Assembly (NCBI GenBank): GCA_964507395.1
Contig: CAZDQE010000003.1
Location: 1 to 64,000, forward strand
Length of the DNA: 64,000 nt
Origin: SIG575 sp964507395
Lineage (GTDB): Bacteria > Bacillota > Clostridia > Oscillospirales > Acutalibacteraceae
Direction of reading: 5' to 3'
A program made the translations under genes and the position numbers. Below the pieces are notes generated by a model, which saw only the letters and a list, made by a program, of their open reading frames with translations, was not told where the DNA came from and ran no database searches. Positions 25,001 through 33,028 of the stretch are shown one piece after another; the stretch's first letter is position 1; each line of letters opens with the position of its first letter.

Positions 25001-25717
25001 GAAGGTCACATCGAAATGGGCATTGTACCTGCAACAGGTCATTCGTACACACAGGCAGTGACAGCACCTACATGTACAGAGGGCGGTTACACAACATATA
25101 CATGCTCAGACTGCGGTGACAGTTATGTCGGCGCTCAGACAGCACCCACAGGTCATACATGGGGCGAATGGACAGTGACAACTGCCGCAGAGTGCGAGAA
25201 GAAAGGCGAACAGGTAAGAGCATGTACAGTCTGCGGTACAGATGAAAAGGGTGAAATCGAAGCACTTTCTCACAAGTACGAGGGCAAAATTACTGCTCCA
25301 ACCTACGATGCAGAAGGCTACACAACTTACACATGTGCAAACTGCGGTGATACATATAAATCTGATTTCACAGCAAAACTCAGTAAGCTTGTTTCAGTTA
25401 CAATCTACAACCTTACAATCAACAAGGATGATGTGGTTGCACTCAATCCTGTTATTGAAAAGAAAGGCAACGTAGATTATACCGTAACTTATGAGGTTAC
25501 GGACCCGTCAATTGCAGCGGTTGACGAAAACGGCAACGTTACAGGTATCACAAAGGGAACAACACAGATTAAGTGTATTGTAACAGACAACAACACAGGC
25601 GACACAGTTACAGATGTCTGCTCGGTTGAGGTCAAGTTCACAGTTATCCAGTGGATTACATGGGTTATTACAGAGATAATTTTCGGCTTTGTAAAAGACT
25701 TAATTTCTCAGCAGTAA
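22007..25717 (+). CDS. Secreted BspA-like leucine-rich repeat protein
   Basis: A 1236-residue surface or secreted protein. Signal peptide about 1-33 (ends TANA). Three blocks of LRR_5/BspA-type repeats (about 40-340, 410-590, 650-820), recognisable by IGxxAFxGCxxLxxVxI. Between and after the blocks lie paired CxxC modules of the form APTCTExGxxTYxCxxCGxSY, a single one at about 355-400, another near 600-640, and at least four in tandem at about 920-1130. A BIG2-like domain (SIAAVDENGNVTGITKGTTQIKC) precedes a hydrophobic C-terminus (IQWITWVITEIIFGFVKDL). No LPXTG motif. Likely an adhesin or host-contact protein. The DNA repetition here is coding. AAGGAGG before the ATG. Confidence 0.9.
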   Translation: MKGKRTRKALSVLLSLVMVLSIVPLGMFTANAATEGVLMYSTKNGEATIIGCDAKATGDIIIPETLGSCTVTGIGLYSFAECADITGVYVPNTVVSIGHYAFADCTSLKTVGIGKGVESLGNNVFSNCTSLEKITVNSDNASFTSDESDVLYNKDKTELLVYPAANTASIYTVAENVKTIADSTFAGSKNVKTIVITDGVTTIGANAFLGGRSLESVVIGKGVTSIGSDAFEGCEKLASINVSADNTVYCSDENGVLYNEAKTELIKYPAGNAKEAFVIGAGIENVRVLSFSNAVNLKSVTISKDVKTIGASAFYGCINIAEVYYEGSETEWKAIEIGTNNNAILGAKITYAGGEEHGHSYTSSITTAPTCTEKGVLTYKCECGHSYTEAIAAKGHAFKDNVCANCSVKEFIVVTDGTNAKVTGYNGAGGSVIIPETIEGYKVNAIADSAFENKTEITSIAILANVNDIGTCAFYKTGYYNNSANWENGVLYIGSYLIEAESSVGSAYAVKEGTKVIADFAFASKSSLTSITLPAEISAIGDSAFSGCTGLTSVNVDLTEEEWKNVEIGLNNEALTKAEFTYKVIPHEHAFVVVEDVAPTCAEAGYKVSKCACDEEMREDFSALGHSFANNVCSGCGEREFNISISGEEATVLGCHSSLSGAVEIPATISGYKVTAIGEKAFAGKTGIEKVVIPAGIKSIGEMAFAGTKIEVEVSADNGNYLTENGILYNKTKLALIYCPANKLGTNAEIPVGVLTVAKGAFAGSDAMESIKIPDSVITIGAAAFEGCTALKNVYFDGTKTEWGKISIGDNNSALTGALITYADTSDVELAAALASDLSVTGATVSSEEVEIIITAEKDVSAIELSKKTVSEKDITLEIDGTSIAEAEGKYVLTFTDWHKSGNETEAVLTFDGVEYTVKFVFPVEDGGHDYSIEEKIEATCAVQGSTRHTCSICGDFYDTDIIPALGHKYGLWIIDKDETCTENGIKYRECSACDKETEGHIEMGIVPATGHSYTQAVTAPTCTEGGYTTYTCSDCGDSYVGAQTAPTGHTWGEWTVTTAAECEKKGEQVRACTVCGTDEKGEIEALSHKYEGKITAPTYDAEGYTTYTCANCGDTYKSDFTAKLSKLVSVTIYNLTINKDDVVALNPVIEKKGNVDYTVTYEVTDPSIAAVDENGNVTGITKGTTQIKCIVTDNNTGDTVTDVCSVEVKFTVIQWITWVITEIIFGFVKDLISQQ

Positions 25718-25729
25718 AATAAAATAACT

Positions 25730-25764
25730 TCACCCCGTAGTTCAGAACTACGGGGTGATTTTTT
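25730..25764. terminator. Bidirectional intrinsic terminator
   Basis: TCACCCCGTAGTT (25730-25742) pairs perfectly with AACTACGGGGTGA (25746-25758), with T-run on the plus side and A-rich sequence on the other; serves the convergent BspA-like and ribulokinase genes. Confidence 0.9.
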
Positions 25765-25772
25765 ATGCCTTG

Positions 25773-27434
25773 TTATTTCTTGATTTCCTTAAGTCTTTTC
25801 ATTACATCGTTTGCGCCTGTGCCGAAGTAATCGTGAAGAATTTTGTATTCTTCAAAGAGCTTGTCATAAATCTTTGACTCTTCTTCGTTTGGATAGTAAA
25901 CTGTGTCTTTTACTTTACCCATGATTTCTGATGCTGTGTAAACATCGTCATAACCGCCTTTTTCTTTGCCTGCGGCAACTGCGCCTAAGATTGCACTGCC
26001 GAGAGCACCGCCCTGTTCACTGCCTGCAATTTTGATGGGCATTTTGATGATGTCTGCATAAATCTGCATTGTCATGGGGTCTTTCTGAGAAATGCCGCCT
26101 GCTGCGAAGAATTCATTTACTTCAACACCGAACTTGCGGAAGTCCTCGATAATCATTCTTGTGCCGTAAGCAGTAGCCTCGATGAGTGCTCTGTAAATGT
26201 CCTCAGGCTTTGTCTGTAAGGTCATGCCGAGAATCATACCTGTCAGGTCAACGTCAACAAGGATTGAACGGTTGCCGTTCCACCAGTCAAGGGCGATAAG
26301 TCCGTGTTCGCCTGCTCTCTGCTTTTCAGCCTTTGAGCGGAGGAATTTATGTATGTTCATGCCTTCCTTTTCAGCTTCGTCATAATATGACTTGGGGAGG
26401 CAGTTTTCAATAAACCACTGGAAGTGGTCACCAACGCAAGACTGACCTGCTTCATAACCGTAGAAACCGGGCATGATGCCGTCAGCAACAACACCGCAGA
26501 TGCCTTCAACCTGAACTTCTTCTTCGCCAAGGAGCATGTGGCATGTTGATGTGCCCATAATAGCCAGCATCTGACCTGCTTTTGAAATGCCCACTGCAGG
26601 TACGAAAACATGAGCATCGGCAATACCTGATGCCACTGCTGTGCCTTCGCAAAGACCGATTTTTTCTGCCATTTCCTTGCTGAGTCCTGCGACATAAGTG
26701 CCTGAGGGAGTAATGGGAAGATTTTTGTTGATTTTATCTTCAATTACGTTTTCAAGTTTGGGGTCAAGCGCCTTGAAGAAATCCTTTGAGGGGAAAGATG
26801 TTGTCTTGTTCCACATTTCCTTGTAGCCTGCAGTACAGGAGTTTCTCACGTCTTTGCCTGTGAGCATTCTGACAACCCAGTCAACTGCTTCTACAAAGCT
26901 GTCCATTTCGTCATAGATTTCAGGCTTTTCTTCAAGAATCTGCCAAATTTTCGGGATTGCCCACTCAGAAGAGATTTTTCCGCCGTAGTTTTTAAGCCAC
27001 TGTTCTCCGCGTGCTTCTGCGATTTCGTTAAGCTTGTTTGCATGCTTCTGTGCGGCATGGTGCTTCCAGAGTTTAACGTAAGCGTGAGGCTCATCCTTAT
27101 ACTTCTCGAGGAAGCAAAGGGGAGTGCCGTCCTCAGTTACGGGAAGAATTGTGCAAGCGGTAAAGTCAATACCCATACCGATAACGTCTTCCTTTGCTAC
27201 GCCTGATTTTTCAAGCACATCAGGGATTGTGTTGTAAATTACGTCAAGATAATCCTGTGGGTCCTGGAGAGCCCAGTCGTTACCGAGTTTTTTACCTGAG
27301 GGAAGGTATTCGTCCATTACGGCGTGGGGATAGTCGTAAACTGAGCTTGCAAGCTCTTCACCTGTTTCTGCGTTTACGATAAGTGCTCTGCCTGAGAGCG
27401 TACCGTAGTCAAGACCGATAGTATATTTTGCCAT
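25773..27434 (-). CDS. araB: Ribulokinase (FGGY carbohydrate kinase)
   Basis: A 553-residue FGGY kinase matching AraB, which phosphorylates L-ribulose at O5 using ATP in L-arabinose use. Seen: N-terminal phosphate loop YTIGLDYGTLSGRALIV, GIDFTACTILPV, YKEMWN, the second ATPase half with IMGTSTCHMLLG, and the FGGY signature variant FFAAGGISQKDPMTMQIYAD. Length is normal. araA and araD are not adjacent. It sits 18 bases after a DUF4364 gene at the end of a housekeeping gene string, an unusual place. AGGAGTG precedes the ATG. Confidence 0.93.
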   Translation of the reverse strand: MAKYTIGLDYGTLSGRALIVNAETGEELASSVYDYPHAVMDEYLPSGKKLGNDWALQDPQDYLDVIYNTIPDVLEKSGVAKEDVIGMGIDFTACTILPVTEDGTPLCFLEKYKDEPHAYVKLWKHHAAQKHANKLNEIAEARGEQWLKNYGGKISSEWAIPKIWQILEEKPEIYDEMDSFVEAVDWVVRMLTGKDVRNSCTAGYKEMWNKTTSFPSKDFFKALDPKLENVIEDKINKNLPITPSGTYVAGLSKEMAEKIGLCEGTAVASGIADAHVFVPAVGISKAGQMLAIMGTSTCHMLLGEEEVQVEGICGVVADGIMPGFYGYEAGQSCVGDHFQWFIENCLPKSYYDEAEKEGMNIHKFLRSKAEKQRAGEHGLIALDWWNGNRSILVDVDLTGMILGMTLQTKPEDIYRALIEATAYGTRMIIEDFRKFGVEVNEFFAAGGISQKDPMTMQIYADIIKMPIKIAGSEQGGALGSAILGAVAAGKEKGGYDDVYTASEIMGKVKDTVYYPNEEESKIYDKLFEEYKILHDYFGTGANDVMKRLKEIKK

Positions 27435-27452
27435 TTTTCAAACACTCCTTTT

Positions 27453-28007
27453 TTATACTGTCAGAGATGTGATGATCTCTGAATAAAGTTTTATCGGGTC
27501 GTCAAGAAAGTTCTTCCTGACTGTTTCCACCTGAATTTCATCAGCAACATAAATTGTAAGCTTCATGAGCTGAGTTTTTTCGTCACCGAAACAGAAGGTT
27601 ACATTAAAGCCGTTTTCAAGCTTTTCAACTTCAATTTTGTTTTCCTTTTCTCTTCTTGCAAGAGTCTGAAGGCGAATGGCAGTGTTAACTGCTTTTTCCT
27701 TTACGCTTCGGGGGAGAAAATCCATTTCAAGACTTCTCACTGCATCAATTCCTTTAGGAGAAATTGTAAGAATTTCATCGGTGCCGTCAAGGTCCATACG
27801 GACATTGTCATCTCTTATCAGCTCGTCAAGTGCCTGAATCAGCTCGAAATAATTTGCAAGACCTTCGCCCTGAATGATATCGCTGAGCTGAAGCTTTGAA
27901 AGGGGAGCATCAAGGCTTTTCAGAAGATAGCAGATAAGAAGCTTTATCTCTGTTTTACTTGTAAGACCGCCGGGCTCAATGCCCACATTCCATGCGTCCA
28001 TTTCCAT
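27453..28007 (-). CDS. DUF4364 family protein
   Basis: A 184-residue cytoplasmic protein of the DUF4364 type common in Clostridia. The N-terminal half looks like a winged helix (TSKTEIKLLICYLLKSLDAPLSKLQLSDIIQG), suggesting a DNA-binding regulator; the C-terminal half is mixed alpha/beta without motifs I know. It follows mreB by 20 bases and precedes the ribulokinase by 18, so it is part of the same unit. Function not established to my knowledge. Confidence 0.8.
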   Translation of the reverse strand: MEMDAWNVGIEPGGLTSKTEIKLLICYLLKSLDAPLSKLQLSDIIQGEGLANYFELIQALDELIRDDNVRMDLDGTDEILTISPKGIDAVRSLEMDFLPRSVKEKAVNTAIRLQTLARREKENKIEVEKLENGFNVTFCFGDEKTQLMKLTIYVADEIQVETVRKNFLDDPIKLYSEIITSLTV

Positions 28008-28027
28008 TTTTACACCGCCTTTATGTT

Positions 28028-29074
28028 TTATGTTGAACTGTCTTCACTGTAACCCTTGACCTGTTCGCGGGTTTTGAAGATGTAGCCGTTGTTCTGTAGA
28101 ATATTCATATCTTTAAGTGCCATGCCTGTACCCTTTGCAACGCAATTGAGTGGGTCGTCGGCAATAATCGTCCTGATTCCCGTTCTCTGCTCAATCATTT
28201 CGTCAATGCCGAGAATAAGTGCTCCGCCGCCCGTGATGTATATTCCGTTTTTCATAATATCCGAAACTAAATCGGGAGACGTTTTTTCAAGCACACTGTA
28301 GATGCCGTCTATAATGTTTTCAAGGCTTTCTCTCATTGCGAGAAAAACCTCAGCAGAGGAAATTTCAAAATACGTGGGAAGGCTTGTGATGTAGTCCTTG
28401 CCCTTAGCGAGAATCGTGATTTCGTCCTGCCTGAATCTTGCACAGGCAATCTGTTTCTTTATGCTTTCGGCTGTTTTTAAGCCTACAATTATGTTTCTTT
28501 CTCTTTTGAGATAGTTTTTAATTGCTCTGTCAAAGCCGTTTCCTGCGCCCTTTACGGAGTCGGAAACTGCGATGCTTCCCATTGTAATAACGGCAATATC
28601 TGTTGTGCCGCCGCCTATATCTACAACAAGTGTTCCTGAAGGATTACTCATTTTAATTCCTGCACCAACTGCGGCAGCAAGGGGCTCTTCAATAAGACAG
28701 GCTCTTCCTGCACCTGAGAGAGTGGCAATGTCGAGAAGTGTTCTCTTCTCAAGGTCTGTAACACCTGAGGGCATACAGACAACAATATTTGGCTTAAAAA
28801 ATTTATATCCTGTAACCTTGTGGAGATACCAGCTGAGCATGTGCTGAGTTGCGGTAAAATCGGAAACAACGCCGTCCTCCAAAGGACGGACTACAGTTAT
28901 GCAGTCGGGGGTTTTTTCGTACATTTCGTATGCTCTTGAGCCAACCGCTATAATGTCACCCATGTCGCTGTCATAAGCTATGGCTGAAGGCTCTGATATT
29001 ACAATTCCTTTGCCTTCCACGTAAATTACGGTAGATGTTGTACCAAGGTCAATTCCTATGTTCGTACCCAGCAT
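28028..29074 (-). CDS. mreB: MreB/Mbl-family actin-like cell shape protein
   Basis: A 348-residue bacterial actin. Phosphate 1 motif IGIDLGTTSTVIYV, phosphate 2 VVDIGGGTTDIAVI, and adenosine motif GIYITGGGALILGID are all present. It polymerises under the membrane and guides lateral wall synthesis. Start ATG 29074 has AAAGGAGGT upstream; the longer frame to 29116 runs through that ribosome site. mreC and mreD are not beside it, unlike in many rod-shaped Firmicutes, so it may be an Mbl/MreBH-like second copy. Confidence 0.92.
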   Translation of the reverse strand: MLGTNIGIDLGTTSTVIYVEGKGIVISEPSAIAYDSDMGDIIAVGSRAYEMYEKTPDCITVVRPLEDGVVSDFTATQHMLSWYLHKVTGYKFFKPNIVVCMPSGVTDLEKRTLLDIATLSGAGRACLIEEPLAAAVGAGIKMSNPSGTLVVDIGGGTTDIAVITMGSIAVSDSVKGAGNGFDRAIKNYLKRERNIIVGLKTAESIKKQIACARFRQDEITILAKGKDYITSLPTYFEISSAEVFLAMRESLENIIDGIYSVLEKTSPDLVSDIMKNGIYITGGGALILGIDEMIEQRTGIRTIIADDPLNCVAKGTGMALKDMNILQNNGYIFKTREQVKGYSEDSST

Positions 29075-29096
29075 TATTTCCGACCTCCTTTCGGTC

Positions 29097-29798
29097 TTAT
29101 GATTTTTTAGCGGCAACCGTCACGCAGATTACTCTTTCGGCACCGGCTGTTTTAAGTGTCTTTGAACATTCATCAAGTGTACTGCCCGTTGTCATAACAT
29201 CATCGCAAAGAAGAATTGTTTTGCCCCTGATGTCATATTTCTTATTTGTCTTGAAAGCACCCTTCAGATTGTTGAGCCTTTCTTTACCGCTGAGAGTTAC
29301 CTGATTTGGTGTATCTTTTATTTTAATGAGAAGATTTGGAGTGTATTTGTATCCGAAAGCTTTTGAAAGATGCTTTATAAGATAGTCGCACTGATTATAT
29401 TCACGCTCTCTCTTCTTTTTCCTTGTCATAGGTACACATGTTATAAAATCGGGATTTTCATTTTCAAAATCTCTTTCAATAACCTTGACCATTTCTTCTG
29501 CAAAGAATTCAGAGCATCTTTTGCAGCCGTCATATTTGAATCTGTGAATTCCTGTTCTGATGCAGTCCTCGTAATAAAAAGGGCATGTGTGTTTGTCAAA
29601 GCTTCTTTTTACCGTAAGCCGATTTGAAATTTCTTCCTGCGGTATACGGTGTTTTTCAGGATTGCAGGCATCGCAAAGTGTTTCGTTTATGGGAATCACT
29701 TTGGCACAAAGGCGGCATCTGTTTGAAAATACAAGCCTTTGAAAAAGATTTATTTTCACGATATTGTCTTTTACTCTTTTCATTTTTCGAGCATCCAT
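29097..29798 (-). CDS. comFC: ComF-family phosphoribosyltransferase-like protein
   Basis: A 233-residue ComFC/GntX-type protein used in DNA uptake for transformation and possibly DNA repair. An N-terminal four-cysteine zinc module (CRLCAK and CDAC, residues about 29-50) is followed by a second region with FYYEDCIRTGIHRFKYDG and VPMTRKKKREREYNQCD, then the PRPP-binding loop LLCDDVMTTGSTLDE near residue 200. It overlaps the end of recD2 by 19 bases and lies 22 bases before mreB. Other competence genes are not visible here. Confidence 0.88.
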   Translation of the reverse strand: MDARKMKRVKDNIVKINLFQRLVFSNRCRLCAKVIPINETLCDACNPEKHRIPQEEISNRLTVKRSFDKHTCPFYYEDCIRTGIHRFKYDGCKRCSEFFAEEMVKVIERDFENENPDFITCVPMTRKKKREREYNQCDYLIKHLSKAFGYKYTPNLLIKIKDTPNQVTLSGKERLNNLKGAFKTNKKYDIRGKTILLCDDVMTTGSTLDECSKTLKTAGAERVICVTVAAKKS

Positions 29799-31975
29799 TT
29801 GAGTGCGGAATATCTTCTTGACTTTTTATTGTTAGCAATCATATTTCTCATTTCTTCAACGCTTCCCACAATAATCATATGCTTTTTCGCTCTTGTGACA
29901 GCAGTGTAGAGAAGGTTTCTGTAAGCAAGCTGTTGCGGAAGTCCTATAAGAGGCATGATAACTGCATCGAATTCGTTACCCTGACTTTTATGAACTGTAA
30001 TTGCATAAGCAAGCTCAAGCTCTGAAAAACTTTCTGTAGGATATTCCGTTACCTTATCGTCAAAGACTATTTTCATAATTCCTGCTTTCAGGTCTATCTT
30101 TTGAAGAATTCCGATATCTCCGTTAAAAATACCTGTTCCGTTTTCTTCGCCCTTAGTCCATACAATATCGTAGTTGTTTTTCACCTGCATAACCTTGTCG
30201 CCCTCGCGGAAGATTCTGCCCTGAGCGGTTACTTCATTTTTGTCCTTTGAAGGGGGATTGAGAAATGCCTGAATAAGTCTGTTGATATTTATGGTGCCTG
30301 TCTCACCTTTCCTTGACGGGCAGAGAATCTGAATGTCTTCAAGGGGGGAATATCCGTAAGCCTTGGGCAAACGTGAAGTGAGTAATTCGCTGACAGTCTG
30401 TGCTGCCGAAGAAGGAATTGTACGTCCCATGAAGAAAAAGTCATTATTTTTATCGTTTGTGTCTATGTTTTCGCCTTTTACGATTCTGTGTGCGTTACTG
30501 ACAATAAGGCTTTCCATAGCCTGACGGAAAACCTCTGTCAGCTCCACTGTAGGTAAAAGATGGGAATTTATCAGGTCGTGAAGAACATTTCCTGAGCCTA
30601 CGGGGGGGAGCTGGTTTGAGTCGCCAACCATAATCAGTCTGCAGCCTAAAGGTAAAGCATCGAGCAGTGCGGCAAAAAGACAGACATCAACCATTGAAAG
30701 CTCGTCTACAATTACCGCCTGAACTGTCAGGGGATTTCTGATATTTCTCGCGAAAGACTGCTTTTCTTCGGAATCGAATTCAACCTCTAAAAGACGGTGA
30801 ATGGTTTTGGCTTCTCTGCCTGTAACCTCAGACATTCTTTTTGCAGCTCTTCCTGTAGGGGCGCATAAAGCTGTTTTTAAGCCGTGGCTTTCAAAAAGCT
30901 CTATAATTCCGTTGATTGTAGTAGTTTTACCCGTGCCGGGGCCTCCTGTGAGGATTAAAATTCCTTTTTCAATGGCGGTGGTTATTGCCTCAAGCTGTTT
31001 TCCCTCGTAAGAAATGTGGTTGTCTTCCTGAATCTTCTGAATATCTTTCTGAAGCGTTTTACTGCCTGCAGGCGGGAACTGTACAAGAAGCTTTATTCTG
31101 TCGCAGATTTTCTTTTCTGCCGCATAAATGTGGGGAACAAAAAGAAAATCCGTGCCGCAGAATTCTTCTTCCACAAGCTGCTTGTTCTGAACGGTAATGT
31201 CAATTTGTTCACTTACCTTTTCAGGGGAAGTTTCAAGAAACATTGCTGCTGATTCAATGAGCTTAGCTCTCGGGATACAGGTGTGGCCGTTTGAAAGATT
31301 GTGTTTTACAATATATACAATTGCGGCTCTTGCTCTGAAATCAGAGTCAGGAGCAAGCACAAGGTTGTTTGCAATTGCGTCTGCTCTTTCAAATCCGATG
31401 CCGATTCTCTCGTCGCAGAGGAGATAAGGATTATCCTCGATAACTTCAATTGTTTTATTTCCGAATGCCTTGAAGGCATGGAGACATTCTGTGGGAGACA
31501 TTCCGTAATGCTCAAGACGAATCATAATTTCGCGTATTGCAAACTGCTCCTTAAAGGCACGGGAAATTCTCACGGCCTTGGCTTTTGAAATGCCTTTTAT
31601 TGCAGAAAGTCTGTCAGGGTCGTTTTCAAGAACATCAAAGGTGTTTTCACCGAAAGCATCAATGATTTTCGCCGCCGTAGCAGGGCCTATTTCTTTGACT
31701 GCACCTGAGGACAAATATTTTAAAAGGTCGGCAGTGCTTTTTGGCATAGTTCTTTCACAGAGCTTTATTTTGAATTGTCTGCCGAAGGAGGAATGAAAAT
31801 CAAAATGCCCCATAAGTCTGAGGTTTTCGCCTGCATCAATGTGAGGCAGAACGCCGACCGCAGTAACAAGCTCACCTTCACAGTTAAGGTCGAGGACGGT
31901 GAAACCGTTTTCTTCATTGCGGAAAGTGACACTTTCCACAACGCCTGTTATCTCGATTTCGTTTTGCTCAGGCAT
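29780..31975 (-). CDS. recD2: RecD2 family ATP-dependent DNA helicase
   Basis: A 731-residue SF1B 5'-3' helicase of the RecD2/YrrC group (RecD without RecBC). An N-terminal OB-like domain (EIEITGVVESVTFRNEENGFTV) and helix-hairpin-helix region (GIGPATAAKI-type sequence, residues about 90-190) precede Walker A GGPGTGKTTT, motif II DELSMVD, SRKGETG and the C-terminal AITVHKSQGNEFDAV and YTAVTRAKKH motifs. ATG 31975 is chosen for GTGGAGG 8 bases upstream over the frame start at 32002. First gene of a tight five-gene minus-strand string. Confidence 0.93.
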   Translation of the reverse strand: MPEQNEIEITGVVESVTFRNEENGFTVLDLNCEGELVTAVGVLPHIDAGENLRLMGHFDFHSSFGRQFKIKLCERTMPKSTADLLKYLSSGAVKEIGPATAAKIIDAFGENTFDVLENDPDRLSAIKGISKAKAVRISRAFKEQFAIREIMIRLEHYGMSPTECLHAFKAFGNKTIEVIEDNPYLLCDERIGIGFERADAIANNLVLAPDSDFRARAAIVYIVKHNLSNGHTCIPRAKLIESAAMFLETSPEKVSEQIDITVQNKQLVEEEFCGTDFLFVPHIYAAEKKICDRIKLLVQFPPAGSKTLQKDIQKIQEDNHISYEGKQLEAITTAIEKGILILTGGPGTGKTTTINGIIELFESHGLKTALCAPTGRAAKRMSEVTGREAKTIHRLLEVEFDSEEKQSFARNIRNPLTVQAVIVDELSMVDVCLFAALLDALPLGCRLIMVGDSNQLPPVGSGNVLHDLINSHLLPTVELTEVFRQAMESLIVSNAHRIVKGENIDTNDKNNDFFFMGRTIPSSAAQTVSELLTSRLPKAYGYSPLEDIQILCPSRKGETGTININRLIQAFLNPPSKDKNEVTAQGRIFREGDKVMQVKNNYDIVWTKGEENGTGIFNGDIGILQKIDLKAGIMKIVFDDKVTEYPTESFSELELAYAITVHKSQGNEFDAVIMPLIGLPQQLAYRNLLYTAVTRAKKHMIIVGSVEEMRNMIANNKKSRRYSALKWMLEK

Positions 31976-32112
31976 AACTTTTTCCTCCACATAATATATC
32001 ATTTTATTTTACTATATTATCGGAGAAAATGCAATATAAAAGAGCGCATTTTTTCGTTACAACAAAGTTATAACTTCACTTCAAACGATCAGTTTGAAAC
32101 TTCACAAAAAAA

Positions 32113-32155
32113 TCACCCGAAAAAGGAGTTCATATTCCTTCTTCGGGTGGCTTTA
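32113..32155 (-). terminator. Intrinsic terminator after the class II aldolase gene
   Basis: CACCCGAA (32114-32121) pairs with TTCGGGTG (32142-32149), extended by AAGGA/TCCTT, and the minus-strand side continues into a T-run (plus-strand A-run at 32105-32112). Confidence 0.75.
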
Positions 32156-32181
32156 TAAGTAAACTTATTTAAAAATGTGAT

Positions 32182-32865
32182 TTATTTATTGAATTTTTTA
32201 TATCCGGGGTGTCTGCCTGTCATCTTATATCTGTTAACGCGAAGGTCCATAAGAGTATCAATGTTTTCTTTTGAAATTTCCTTTGCACCGCCGAGAAGAC
32301 GTGCATTCATGCTGATTTTTGCCCAGAGTTCAAGTGTTTCCATTCTGTAATATGCTGTAAAAAGGTCAACACCCATTGTAAGAGCGCCATGATTTTCAAG
32401 AAGAATTGCATCGTGCTCAGGAAGGAAGGGCTCGATTCCGTCGGGAACTTCGTTTGTTGAAGGTGTTCCGTAAGGAGCAATCGGTACTGAACCGAGAGCG
32501 AGAACTGATTCAGGCATAATATAATCATCCATATGGATGTGAGCTACTGCAAAAGCTGTAGAAACAGGGGGATGAGCGTGTACAACTGCACCAACATCAT
32601 CTCTTTTTTCGTAGCAACGGAAGTGCATTTTGATTTCTGAAGACGGCTTGTAGCCGGCAGCACCTTCAAGAATGTTTCCGTCTTTGTCAACCTTGATAAG
32701 AATTTCAGGTGTGATAAAGCTTTTGCTCGTTCCTGAGGGAGTTACAATGAAGTTTCCGTCATCAAGTTTAACAGTAATGTTGCCGTCGTTTGCTGCTACC
32801 CAGCCAAGCTGCCACATTCTGTGACACACGTCACAAATTTGCTCCTTAATAAGCTTTTCGTCCAT
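32182..32865 (-). CDS. Class II aldolase/adducin family protein (fuculose-phosphate aldolase-like)
   Basis: A 227-residue zinc-dependent aldolase or epimerase. GNITVKLDDG and TPSGTSK (phosphate loop) near residues 28-48, zinc histidines in VVHAHPPVSTAFA, and the later LENHGALTMG His match the fuculose-1-phosphate aldolase/ribulose-5-phosphate 4-epimerase superfamily. The HAHPP form resembles the aldolases more than AraD, but AraD cannot be excluded, and a ribulokinase gene lies 5 kb away. ATG 32865 is chosen with TTTGGAG about 9 bases upstream; an in-frame ATG three codons earlier would touch the ribosome site. Single-gene unit. Confidence 0.8.
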   Translation of the reverse strand: MDEKLIKEQICDVCHRMWQLGWVAANDGNITVKLDDGNFIVTPSGTSKSFITPEILIKVDKDGNILEGAAGYKPSSEIKMHFRCYEKRDDVGAVVHAHPPVSTAFAVAHIHMDDYIMPESVLALGSVPIAPYGTPSTNEVPDGIEPFLPEHDAILLENHGALTMGVDLFTAYYRMETLELWAKISMNARLLGGAKEISKENIDTLMDLRVNRYKMTGRHPGYKKFNK

Positions 32866-32972
32866 TAAAAACATCTCCAAACAATTCGATACCGAAAAAA
32901 TTTTGAATTTTATAATACTCCTTCTGTCAAAAAATGTCAATGGTTTTTGGCAAAAAAACAAAAAATCTTCGG

Positions 32973-33001
32973 TTGATTTATTGTATGTTTAAGGTTATAA
33001 T
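32973..33001 (+). promoter_or_regulatory. Promoter for the MFS gene
   Basis: TTGATT (32973-32978) and TATAAT (32996-33001), 17-base spacer, 28 bases before the ATG. Confidence 0.75.
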
Positions 33002-33028
33002 AATGTGAGTATTTGTTGAGAGGTATTA

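Noticed and set aside
22100..25400. Regularly repeated DNA resembling a satellite or CRISPR-like array
   Set aside because: The repetition follows codons of LRR and CxxC modules in one continuous reading frame; repeats are imperfect and lack equal spacers.
32182..32865. AraD (ribulose-5-phosphate 4-epimerase) completing an arabinose pathway with araB
   Set aside because: The zinc motif HAHPP and loops look more like fuculose-phosphate aldolase, and the gene is a separate unit; left as class II aldolase.
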